From assembly GCA_012932295.1 (NCBI GenBank), contig JAAONU010000006.1, positions 29,290,882-29,354,881 on the forward strand: a stretch of 64,000 bases of DNA, in the 5' to 3' direction. The DNA is from Cyclina sinensis. Taxonomy: Eukaryota; Mollusca; Bivalvia; Venerida; Veneridae. The translations under genes were made by a program, and so were the position numbers. The notes beneath the pieces are model-generated. The model was not told the origin of the DNA and ran no database searches. It saw only the letters and a program-made list of their open reading frames with translations. Numbering within the stretch: the stretch's first letter is position 1; every line of letters starts with the position of its first letter. Shown here in pieces: positions 1 through 10,700 of this stretch.

Positions 1-330
1 GACCCAATCTTAAAGAATTTTTGCCTTGATTAAATCTTTGTTGAATTCGTAAATGGCTCAAATGGGGTCAAAAACTAGGTCACATGGTCAGATCAGGAAA
101 ACCTTGTTTACACTCTTCAAGTCATATTTTTAACAATTCTCTATGTATGAAACATGGTCAGCATCTTTGCCTTCATGAAATCTTTGATAATTTCATAACT
201 GTCACATGGGGTCATAGGTCACTACGTCAAAAAAAAACAACAACAAAAACAACTCGTAGCATATGCTCATATGGCCAACCAAGACCATTTGGTCCTTTTG
301 TTTTGGTGTTGGTGTCAGTTCCAAGACACA
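1..330 (+). repeat. Degenerate tandem mollusc repeat (left arm)
   Basis: Units contain GACCTAGTTTTTGACCCCA, ATTTCATCAAGGCAAA, and a GTGTAAA...AAGGTTTTCCTATGAT block. The mirrored part at 52860-53420 shows at least three units of about 165 bp. No coding potential is credible. Confidence 0.6.
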
Positions 331-482
331 TTTTGAAACAGATCTTATAATTTTAGCACATTTCCTGTCCTGCTCAAAACATATCCAAATTATTAAATCA
401 TCTCATGTAACACAGTCATATAACACCGCCCATTCTGCAGGATGCTGTACATACATCAGTTTGCTAATGTTTTCTGTTTTGC

Positions 483-660
483 GGTAAAGTTTCCGTATTA
501 AGACCAGTAAAGTTTATGCTTTTCATAGTCCTCAATATTAACTTTGCCTTATCATAAGGTTTTCTCGGCGTTCAGTATGTTCCGTTGCTTTCAAAATAGA
601 CAGCAGGAATGTCTTCCTCCTTAAAAAATAATGGTCTGAATAGAGGAAGTTTACTGTACT
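483..660. mobile_element. MITE-like inverted-repeat element (left arm)
   Basis: The ends are imperfect inverted repeats: GGTAAAGTTTCCGTATTAAG at the left, and at the right the reverse complement of a sequence beginning ACAGTAAACTTCCTC. The shared core is TATTAAGACCA/TATTCAGACCA. There is no ORF. The end sequence resembles Tigger/pogo-type termini, but I cannot confirm the superfamily. The mirror copy lies at about 52565-52743. Confidence 0.45.
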
Positions 661-1059
661 GTCGTGTTCGTCTTTTTATTTCATATCAGATATATGACCT
701 GCATCATTTTCATCATGTCTGCAATCCGCAAGAACATCCGTTCAAGCTTGTATTCTATGGTATTGTACGTTGAACCACTATTTCACTAAAACATTTGCAT
801 CTTTGCAATTTCATTAACAGCAGCTAACTGTCAGTGTGCTGCATTCAGGCCCAGCAATGCTTTCAGAGCTTTCTGTCATCTCAAACATTATGAAAATGAT
901 GCATCTGTATAATACATGCTGTTTACGTTGTTTTGGCAATAAAAAAATATTTTTTCTCAGAGACTTCTTCGTATTTACACCTTTTGTCCCTACCACTCTT
1001 TCTTCGAGGGCCGCGCTCTCGCCTTTGCAGCATTCATGCAGCAATTTCGTACTTGTTGT

Positions 1060-1180
1060 TTGTTTGTACTTGTTCCGGAAATTATATTATTATGTTTCTT
1101 GTATTATGATATATTGCCCTTATTGTATACTTTGTATACCTTGGTGTAAATAAAAGATCTGTTCCGATCTGTTCTGAAAT
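1060..1180 (+). mobile_element. Possible LINE 3' tail (left arm)
   Basis: An AT-rich stretch ends in TGTAAATAAAAGATCTGTTC followed by CTG-containing pentamer repeats (GTTCT-like). This looks like the 3' UTR and microsatellite tail of a 5'-truncated LINE. The right-arm counterpart near 52128-52240 has a cleaner (TTCTG)n. No protein-coding part remains. Confidence 0.35.
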
Positions 1181-3075
1181 GAAATTGCAAAATGGGTAAA
1201 ATCAAGTTCTTAGTTCATTAATATGATTGACTAAAGATTTTTTTTAATTGACAACGCATATATATATATACACAAAAAAGTTTTTTATAATTTCATTGAA
1301 AAGAAAATTTTCATCGGCACCAAAGAACTCACAACGCTTATCAATAAACTAGTGTATCATAACATCTTATACAGAACAGAACATAACACAACAAAATGTC
1401 ATAGTCATCACATCCGTATGGAACATTGGGTTGTCTCCATATGCCATGATAACAAAATTTATTCGTTAGTCAGTTTTTCTCCTTATTATATAGCGTTAGC
1501 GTTTTATGCCGCCCCGCGACTGACTCACAGATCATCACAGGTATAATGTACATTAGAAATAAATAGTGTCGTGTTTCAGTGGTATACCTAGCGATAAAAG
1601 AGTTTCTGGTTGGAAGGACATGAGTTTCAACACTGTTAGGCCAACAACTTTTTTTCCATTTAAAGGTGTATAGAAGCGTAAAATTATGTTTTTTAAGATA
1701 TATTGACTTCTGTCTTATTTTAAGAAGAACAGCTTCTTTAAGTAATAAGCGTTGTTTCCCGCTTTTTATTTTTATAAATATACTTTCTTCAATGTAATAT
1801 AAGTAATGAATTTGTGAGTGGAATATAAATTAAAAATATGTTTCTTACCCGTAATTCTATGAAACATAACATCCCTTCACGTGCATCACCCTGTAACGGA
1901 ATATAATTCAATTTTCAGAGAAAAGTAGGACGAAGAGTTAAATAAATCACATATTCAATATGCATGAAAATGATAATGGCATTTATATTTACATTTGTTC
2001 TCCTTAGTAATCTTTTTTCGGTTTACTTATATTTTACCTTACTTCTCTTTACTAATCTTTACGCATCCTTACTTTTTATATATATATTTACACATCCTTA
2101 CTTATCTTTATGCATCCTTACTTCTTATTTGTCTTTATACATCCATCCATACTTCTTTATACTTGTCTGCACGTATCCTTACGTTTATGCACACCATGTT
2201 TTTTTTCGCGAAATACGCAACTTTTAAACATGTGAAAAATGAGTCTATGTAAAACTTCAAACACACAAAAATGTTAGCAGTTTGGGTAATTAATTGATGA
2301 AATATGCGAATCTTAATCATTCCAGCGTCTTTCAATGACAATAACAATTTCGAAATAAGTAATACATTATTTTTATGCAAAAGCGATCAAACACAGACGG
2401 TAAATGCTTAAAAGTGATAACTGAAAATTAATTAAAAAACAAAATCAATACTATCATTTTGTATTTTCAGTCAAATGGAGCGTCATGATGCCATTGCTGA
2501 ACTGCAGGAGCAGATGCGAGTCTTGCACTAGTCCCAAAAAAAGCCACAGCCACAAGACAATAGAAATATTACAACTTTATGAAATGCATGTTGTAAATGT
2601 ATGTCATTAACAAAACTTTGTAATAACTCACAACAATCCTATAAATTTATTATGTTTATCTGTGCAAATGAAACTGGTTCTTACATAAATGCTGTGATCG
2701 TAGTAAGTAAAAATGCCACTTACACATATTTCTTATAAGATTTTGTTTTTTGTATTTCTCATTTATGTACATGCAGTACAGCTAAACAACGACCCGTGAC
2801 TATGTATATATAGAGTGATACTTGGATTTCCATTGATTAACCATAACGTATGAAACAATATCAATGGACTGAGCAGACAAATCTCTGATATTACACATGT
2901 TATTGTAATTTGAATACATGTTTCCAAGTGGCCAAGGTTCACTAGTCATTGTTTGCATAACTTCAAGATTGATTTCAGTTATGTTCTAATCATTGCAATA
3001 TGCATGGTTTTGTTATTGATTGTAACTCTTTTATGATCATATTAATAATAATCTTGTTAATAAAATACTATTCAT
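1181..3075. other. Non-coding arm sequence with a TC-rich degenerate minisatellite
   Basis: No gene is supported. From about 1995 to 2190 there is a degenerate repeat of CATCCTTACTT-type units (also in the right arm, 51080-51300). It creates long but meaningless open frames rich in Tyr, Leu, Phe and Ser. A conserved-looking stretch at 2460-2580 has no recognised content. Confidence 0.5.
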
Positions 3076-4330
3076 TAATCCCCTTCCGCAAAGCGGGAAG
3101 GGGATTATAGGAATGGCCTCCGTCTGTCCTGTCCGTCCGTCCGTTCGTGCGTCCGTCCGTAACACTTTTGTGTCCGCTCCATAACTTTTAAACCGTTGTT
3201 AAAAAAGTCTACATTTTGTTTCCGCTCCATAACTTTTAAACCGCTGAAATTTTTTTTGAAATAATTTGGCACAAGTGATCACCATTATGAGGCGATGTGC
3301 AGAGCACAATAATTGGATTGCTATCTCCAAGGTCAAGGTCACACTTAAAGGTCAAGTTTTAAAAGTCTACATTACGTGTCCGCTCAACAACTTTTAAACC
3401 GCTGAAAATTTTTGAAATAACTTGGTACAAGTGTTCACCATTATAAGACGATGTGCAGAGCGCAATAATTGGGTTGCTTCCCAAAAGGTCAAGGTCACAT
3501 ATAAAGGTCAAATATCCACATTTCACGTCTGCTCTATAACCTACTTGGCATATGCAAATTTTTTTTATTACTTTGCACAAGTGATCACCACCTATAACAT
3601 AATGTGTAGAACCCAACATCTGTCCGTCGGTCTGTCCGTCCGTAACGCGCCATAACTTTTAACCTGCTGAATATTTTTCAAATAACTTGGCACAAGTGAT
3701 CACCATTATGATTCGATGTGCAGAGAGCAATTATCGGGTTCCTACCCCCAAGGTCAAGGTCACACATAAAGGTCAAGTGTTAAAAAGTCTTCATTTCGTT
3801 TCCACTCCATAACTTTTTAACCGCTAAAAGTTTTTTGAAATAACTTGGCACAAGTGATCACCGTTATGAGACGATGTGCAGAGCTCAATAATTAGGTTTC
3901 TGCCCCCAAGGTCAAGGTCACACTTAAAAATCAAGAGTTTAAATTCTACATTTCGTGTTCGCTCAATAACTTTTTAACCGTTAAAAAATTTGAAATAACT
4001 CCGCACAAGTGATCACCATTATGAGATGATGTGCAGAGCGCAATAATTGGGTTGCTACCCACAAGGTCAAGGTCATCAAATTTCCACATTTAACGTCTGC
4101 TCTATAACTTACTGACTTGGCTTACGAAAAGTTTTTTAATTACTTTGCACAAATGATCACCACTATGACACGATGTGCAGAACCCAACTTCCAGGTTGCT
4201 ACCCCCAATGTCAAGCTTAAATGTTCTCCATACTTTTTTGACTTTATTGAAGATTTTAAATAACTTGGCACAAATAATTACTATCATGAGACTATGTGCT
4301 TATAATATGCATGGCACAACATCAAGGTCA
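3076..4330. repeat. Hairpin-capped minisatellite array, left arm only
   Basis: It starts with a near-perfect hairpin (TAATCCCCTTCCGC, loop AAA, then its complement, 3076-3107), then (GTCC)n at about 3125-3165. Five or six degenerate units of roughly 150-290 bp follow. Each unit has 'gctccataacttttaaaccgc', 'ttggcacaagtgatcacca', 'gatgtgcagagc', 'aataattgggttgc' and AAGGTCAAGGTCAC. In the right arm only the hairpin and a short (GGAC)n remain (50237-50312). It resembles minisatellite-bearing non-autonomous elements of bivalves. Confidence 0.7.
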
Positions 4331-4679
4331 TGGTTGGTTAAAGGTCAAGAAGTACATATTCATGTATGCTGCGGAAGAGGATTTAGCTGTCCTTCAGACT
4401 TCCTTGTTAAATTTAGAACTAATTTGAATTACTTTTGTTTGTGCACATCCTCATCCTTTACAAGTCACTCAATTATTTTTATCATGCTTGTGGTACATCT
4501 CGTGTCCGCCAAAGTAGACTTTCCTGTATTCTGTCAGTATGTCTATTTTAAAAAAAGTATGTTCCTCCCGTTCTCTCAGACATTGCAGATCTTTATATTT
4601 TTTCGTATGCTTCAAGTAGATACGATGAGGATCTTGACTAGTCCGTTCTAGAAATGAGTAGTAACTACATAATTATAAT

Positions 4680-5460
4680 AGTCCCGCGCATCATGTATAG
4701 TATCAGTCTATATTTTGGTCCCGTATAAATGTCAGATACAGTCAATGGATAATCCCCTGTATATGGCTGAAATAAGGTACCCGTGTATTTTCGTACTGCT
4801 CCGTATTCTTGACAAATTTTCCCGTACCCTCAGAAAATCCCGTACTTCACTGATATACAGATCCCCTATACAGTAATATATCATGTCCGTATTCTTGATC
4901 CGTACATGTAACATAATAAGTCCGTATATGTGTCATGTACGGCTTTTAACTTTTAACTTTCCCGTATTCTATGAAAATACAATTCCGTATTTCCTACGTA
5001 TGACTATAGTACACAAAGTCCGTATTCGTACCCCGTATATGAGTCATATACGCTTTTAAGCATTTCTGTAGTCTAAGAAAATACAAGTCTGTATATCCGT
5101 CGTATATCTCTAGTATACATAGACCGTAGTCTTTCTTCGTATATGTGACATGTACGATTTTAAGCATTCCCGTATTCTATAAAAATAATAGTCCGTATAT
5201 CTTCCGTATACCTCAAGTATACTAGTAAATAAGCTGTTGTTATAGCCCGTATATTGCTGAAACACGGGTTCCGTACTTTGCGTATATTACAAAAATACGG
5301 ACAGATATACAAACATGTATATTGGTAAAATACAGAAATCCGTATTTGTGTAACAAATATACGGAGTTACCGTATACCCGATGTTCCGAATACGGATAAG
5401 TATGTTATGTCCGTATATTATGCGAATACGTCCCGTATATGCCCGTTTATCTTAAAAAAA
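4680..5460. repeat. CCGTAT-rich satellite, about 108-bp unit
   Basis: CCGTAT and its variants are very dense here. A higher-order unit is visible by aligning CCGTATATGTGTCATGTACG near 4921, 5031 and 5138 (spacing about 107-110 bp). Each is followed by 'ttttaa', a 'cccgtattctatgaaaatac'-like block and a 'ccgta..tagtata' block. It is present only in the left arm block that does not match the right arm. Confidence 0.6.
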
Positions 5461-5463
5461 TAC

Positions 5464-5610
5464 GGGACCGTACAATTTCGTATATTGGTGTATTTTTTTG
5501 CACTGTTATTCCATTCAGGTCTTCTAAATTTAAAAAAATCTCTAAGTCATTCAAGTATAGTGCAAATAATAAGAGGGATAAATTTTCTCCCTGTCTCACT
5601 CCAGATTAAC
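5464..5610 (-). pseudogene. Reverse transcriptase fragment of a non-LTR retrotransposon
   Basis: The minus-strand translation includes SGVRQGENLSLLLFALYLND, the RT block just upstream of the YADD catalytic motif. Only about 50 residues survive. It is wedged between the CCGTAT satellite and the hairpin repeat at 5679, both ends are lost, and it cannot be functional. Confidence 0.7.
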
Positions 5611-5678
5611 ATGGAAAAAAGGAGGTTATTGTGCTCTAATTTTATTCTAGACTTTATATTTTTGTACATGTTTTTTAT

Positions 5679-6100
5679 TAGCTCCACTTTTCGAAGAAAA
5701 AAAGTGGAGCTATTTTCATGACCCCCTCGTCGGCGTTGGCGTCGGGGTTAGTTAACCTTTTTGTTAAGGTCCATTTCTCAGAAACTATCAAAGTTATTTA
5801 CTTCAAATTAGGAATACGTGTTCACTATCAAAAGGCCAAACCATTTCACAAGGGCAGATAACCCTCAAATTTATTTTGCAAAGTTATGCCCCTTTTTTTC
5901 AACTTGAAATTTCTTGGTTAAGCTTTTTGTTAATGTCCATTTCTCAAAAAGTGTCAAAGATATTCCATTCAATCTTGGAATACTTGACCACAAGCAAGAA
6001 CCCTGCAAAGATTATTGGTACCCATGTCCCTTGGGTCAAAGTTAACCCCACCCCAGGGGTCACTGATTTTGCTTATACTTATATATAGGGAAAACACTTC
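5679..6100. repeat. Hairpin-capped dispersed repeat
   Basis: It begins with a perfect 12-bp stem hairpin (TAGCTCCACTTT at 5679-5690, 10-nt loop, AAAGTGGAGCTA at 5701-5712). Two related units follow, containing 'gtccatttctcagaaactatcaaag' and 'gtccatttctcaaaaagtgtcaaag'. This arrangement is recurrent in bivalve genomes in my experience. The ORF it opens (5876-6088) is not a gene. Confidence 0.55.
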
Positions 6101-6118
6101 TTAAGCCTGGAAATAAAC

Positions 6119-6650
6119 TTACAGAGGATGGGTAAGTACTCCCCCCTTTCTGCTTTGGGACCCCCGGGTATTACCCCAAACCCCCACTCCCCCATCCCCG
6201 GGCATTACCCCCCCACCATTTTTTTTCATTATAATTATCTTTTTTCTTTTTAAATATGTAGGTATTTGACCGCCCCCCCCACCCCACCATGTATGAGGAC
6301 CCCCCCCCCGAAAATGTCTTTTTCCATTTCTTTTTAAAATATGTAGGTATGAAGTGACCGACTCACCCAAACATGTATGGGATGGGGGACCCCCCCCTAT
6401 CCCCCCAAAATTTTTTTTTCATTTTGTTTAAATACGCAGGTATGAAGTTACTTTACTCCTCCCCCCTCCCCCCCCCCACGCAATTTAAAAAAAAAACACC
6501 TACATTGGAAAAGAACTTCTTAAGCTTTGGAATAAACTTTTAACTTAACTTATATGGGATTGTTCAGTACCCCCCACCCCACCCCCACTCCATCACCCAA
6601 TTTTTTCCATTATTTCGCCCCCCAACCACCCCACCCCCACTCCCGGACCA
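6119..6650. repeat. C-tract-rich degenerate tandem repeat
   Basis: Runs of 6-9 C alternate with 'aaatatgtaggta' blocks at about 6252, 6345 and 6433, giving a unit of about 95-100 bp. The minus strand is correspondingly rich in G runs. No ORF is credible; the glycine-rich frame at 6119-6370 is a by-product of the G tracts. Confidence 0.6.
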
Positions 6651-7395
6651 AATTTTCTAGACGAATTATGGGTCATAAATTATAAGTACTATTAACGATT
6701 ACTAGATGACCTTTACAACGTACATCTATTCCGACCCAAGAAAGACATGAGGGTTACTAAAAAATCAACTCAACCGGAAATTTTATTCAAGCGACTTTTA
6801 CATAATGAGTGAGACTGTAACTAAGTGCGCAAAACAATCAGTTAAATTGTTTCTTATTGCAATATTAAACAAGGTACAACAAAAACTTAATAGTTAAAGT
6901 TCATTGTTATTATGCCACCCTTTCCTGCAAGTTAGTTAAGCTAGGATATGTCGGGTTTTTTGGCAAACGGTGAATGTTGTATCATTAAAAATAAAATCTT
7001 CTGACATCCTAAATAAAATGTAGTTCTATAACGTTTTCAGCGAGTGATGCTAACGCAATGAAAAGATAAGCAAACAGTATATATACTGACGCGATTTAAA
7101 AAATGTGCATAGTATACATATGCATTATATTATACTTATTTTGATATATGCGTGTCAAAACACCTGAAAACAGATTTGTACGATTGTTGTTGCTTGTGTT
7201 AGATGTCAAAATGATTTTTCCAGGAATTTCTGGTGATTTTTGCGTGTCAATGGACGCTTTTTCATTCATGTATAAAATGGCTTTCAAATACAAAATCGCT
7301 ATGTATTTTCGATTATTTTATCATAAACCTATCATTTGAAAAAAAAAACATCATTAGATAAACACGTGTATTGTGTGATTTTTACTCTAACGTCA
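6651..7395. other. Unassigned non-coding sequence
   Basis: From about 6762 the sequence again matches the right arm (to 47030). No gene, RNA or clear repeat was recognised between the C-rich block and the Tc1 remnant. The element's own terminal repeats may lie here but I could not identify them. Confidence 0.4.
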
Positions 7396-8068
7396 ATGCC
7401 GTTTTTGTCTGAAGAATCACGGTTACGCACTGTTGGCATGGAAGCTGGTATGCAACAACAAGAGGTTGCAAATCATTTTGGTGTGCATCATAACATTATA
7501 AGTATTATTATTATTATTATAGACGGCGGAGGGTCTACCGAAGAACAGGTGAGCGTTATTCAGATTCGTGTCTAGTGCAGCGACGTTCTTGGGGCGGTGG
7601 AAGCGTCAGGGTGTGGGGCGGGATCACTGAAAGCAGCCTTACACCATTACTTGTGTTTGATGGGTAAGACTCGTATCAGGTATCGTTGCCTCGTCATACA
7701 GACCACCGTACTTCCATTCACTGAAGACGAGTGACGTCAGGGTCGGCGCGTGGTTTTCCAACACGATAACGATCGCCCCTATGTCGCACACGTTGTGACA
7801 ACGTTACTGCAGGACATCAACTTTGATATGTTAGACTGGCCTGCCGTTTCATCAAATCTTAATCCCAAAGAGCACGTGTGGGATGAGATGGAGCGACGTC
7901 TACGCCGTCTTCCCAATCAGCCGTTAACGTTAGATGCGCTCGCCGGGTCATTAATAACAATATGAAATGACACTCGTCAAGAATTTTTCGCAACCTTGGT
8001 GAGGTCTATGATATGAGGCCTCGCCGTCGCGCGTGCATTGATGCCAATGGAGGAGACACACTGTATTA
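7396..8068 (+). pseudogene. Tc1-type transposase, internally deleted (left arm)
   Basis: The first part encodes an N-terminal helix-turn-helix (MPFLSEESRLRTVGMEAGMQ...VANHFGVHHNIIS). It then breaks at a short (ATT)n run (7503-7521) and resumes in the catalytic domain with 'GGGSTEEQV', out of frame. The end carries FQHDNDRPYVAHV and NLNPKEHVWDEME, the second Asp and the Glu of a DD34E triad. The first catalytic Asp (FTDESRF in the right copy) is deleted. Compared with the right arm (45388-46408) it is about 350 bp shorter. Confidence 0.8.
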
Positions 8069-10698
8069 ACAGCTGAGCTTTTGTTTAGACGCATGTGTTC
8101 CTTAACCTGTCCGAATTCTCAGGAAATTTTTCTTAAGTGTTAAAATGTTAGAAATATGATTTGTTAATCATTCAATGCAAATAAAATTGAATCACGAGTG
8201 TCAACCGTTTATTTTCGCGTTGTTTATCCTCTTATTACAGATATCTTACCTGATTTTCGGATGTCTGTTTACTGTTCCTGTCATATAGTACACTAGACGA
8301 AAACTGAAATCTTGGTAAGGTGGTTATTAAAGTTCGTTTGTGGTTATCACAATGTCACTACTGACACCATGTATTACAACAGACAAAGGATACAAACCCA
8401 AATTCGACTTACACAAAACTCCTCAATTTAAAACAGTCACGGTTTTTTTTCAAAATGGTCTTAATTTCGGATTGTCCTTAATAGTTGATTTCTACGTTGC
8501 GTGTGGCCATCTCAACTAAAAAGAAAACATCTAAAAATTCTTAAAATCTTCTAACGGCGCTGCATAACATAACGGATTAATGTTAAAAACTTAGGTTTTT
8601 ACTAATTTGTAACATTGAACCTATCACCAGCAGACACTTATCTTTTTTCGTTTTCTAGTGTTGATAAAGAAATAAATCATTATATTAAAGAACAATTTCC
8701 AAATAAATTAGTAATTTACGCTGTGGTCATGTCTGTATGCCCGCATCTGTGTTGAAGAATGAACTGAGTCATTTCTCCATCCAATAATATTTATTGTCAA
8801 AACTCAATTAAAAATTGTTGGATTAACGTTACAAATTTAAACATCTAATATCTAAATTTAAATTTAAAGCCCCCATATTCATTAAAAAAATGGTAATACT
8901 CAAACAATATCAAGCAGGTTTCGTAGATTTGCAAGAATGTAGAAGAACATAAATGATTTCTAAGTGCCTTTTACTTATTGTTGTATAGAAATACGCAAAA
9001 TAAAATACCTTTGTTAATTCGATGGATTTCTATTTAGAGCCACTCAAGATGGTCTGTTTATTCTATAACAAACAAACAAATTAAGAAACCGCTAAAATGA
9101 TTTTGTTATAAACACAAATGTTACATGATAATCCTTTGTTCGACAACAGGCAACATATTTCGTTTACGATTTCTACAAACGCTTAACACAAATTATTATA
9201 CAATCAGGAGTGTCGTGATCCATGGCGCAACAGATGGCGCCACTTGCCGTAATTGCAGGGCGAAACCACCAAAGACATTTCTTCTTTATTCTATACAGCC
9301 TAAAATTTATAAAATTCACAGAGCGGGAAAACATAGCAAAACCAATTTTAACTGGCTTGAACTTACTCTTGAAAAATGATAAGAAAGGTAGGGGTCATGA
9401 TTCAAACACGAAATATATATCTACTCTAAACTTACACATGAAATCGACAAAAACATCTTGGCCAATTTTCACATTTGGGTGTTTGAAGGACTTTCCTATT
9501 GTGTTTTCTATTCTGAATGAATTGAGCAGAAAATGCTAGTGCTTCCACACTACCAGAAAGAGTACATGCAAATGCTTCAAGAAAAATAAATACACAGATT
9601 AGGGCAAAATGTTAAAAACCGCCAAGAAAACAGAACTTTTTCAAGCCGCTATTATGCTGGTACGATGTTTTAGAGCTCTGATAGACTGAACTGGAAATTT
9701 CTTCAGAACAAAATGATCGTTTGTACTTTCAACTACGTCCGTAATGCCGGAATAGTGGAGTGCCGCATTACCGGGGTCCATAGCTATAGTAATGCAGTGC
9801 TGAAAGCATCCGTTCTCAACTAAGTCATATGTAATACCGAAGTGCTCGTTTTTCGGAGTGGCTGTAATGCGGGGTTTTACTGTACTTTCATTTTTGTTCT
9901 TTAAATACTGTCAAGCATTTTCAAAAACCTTTTAATGTTCTTACGTTTTCAAAATCCAGTGACAAATATCTCCTTATCTTCGCCAGTACGGCACAGTCAA
10001 AACACAAGCATTACCTTCTGTTTTTACAAGTCCGGCGAAGGTTCCAACACTAAGATTAGATTCAAGTTACGTGTATTGCCACTCAAAACAATGTGTCGTA
10101 TTTCTGTCAAGGGAATGGATCTGTTGACATATGTGAGTTTCTTACAGCGAGGGACGACTTGATTCTTCATCCAGCTATAAGCGTCGACATAGCAGACTGA
10201 AAATAACTGAAATTGTCAATATATATACTTATTAAATTTCCAACCTGTACTTTTTTGTTTTCATCGCTACGTGTGCTTGATAACAGCATTTTAATTGTTG
10301 TAGACTGCGGAGCCAAGTTAAGATTTATTTTGTTTATTCATTTCTTTTCGACATTTGTTTAAACCATTTTTTTAAATTATCGCAACGTTATCTCTTTGAC
10401 GTGCATTATATAAAATATATAAGGGAAAAGGTGCTGCTTTTATATGTCACCAATAGTCAAACACTTTCTATAATATTTTATTGTTGATACAGGTTATTGG
10501 TCCCGGCACTGCTCCTGTTACATAAAAGCATCCCACATGTATGTGAAAATATGGCTTAAAACAAATAGAAATAATCTTTGAAAAAGGTTACTTCTGTTAT
10601 AAATTCTTATTTTAATATCAAGCATGCTTATTTTTAAACAGATATTTCAGGGAAATATTTGTGTTTAGCTTTGCTAATACCTTGTTATTTTATTGTTA
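8069..10698. other. Non-coding arm sequence, with a left-arm-only insertion
   Basis: It matches 42930-45387 of the right arm except for about 180 bp at 9156-9336, which interrupts right-arm sequence near 44290. The stretch 9735-9895 (GTAATGCGGGGTTTTACTGTAC at its end) looks like the terminus of a Tigger/pogo-like repeat, unconfirmed. ORFs at 9222-9539 and 9935-10162 have no recognisable domain and are probably chance. Confidence 0.4.
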
Positions 10699-10700
10699 TA

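Noticed and set aside
1964..2252. Two overlapping hydrophobic ORFs looking like small membrane proteins
   Set aside because: They come from a degenerate CATCCTTACTT minisatellite with T-rich codons and are open in more than one frame.
6119..6370. Glycine-rich protein
   Set aside because: It is produced by G-tracts of a tandem repeat and has no conserved frame between units.
9222..9539. 105-codon ORF starting MAQQMAPLAVIAGRN
   Set aside because: It starts inside a left-arm-only insertion and runs into arm sequence; the frame is not preserved in the right arm and no domain is visible.
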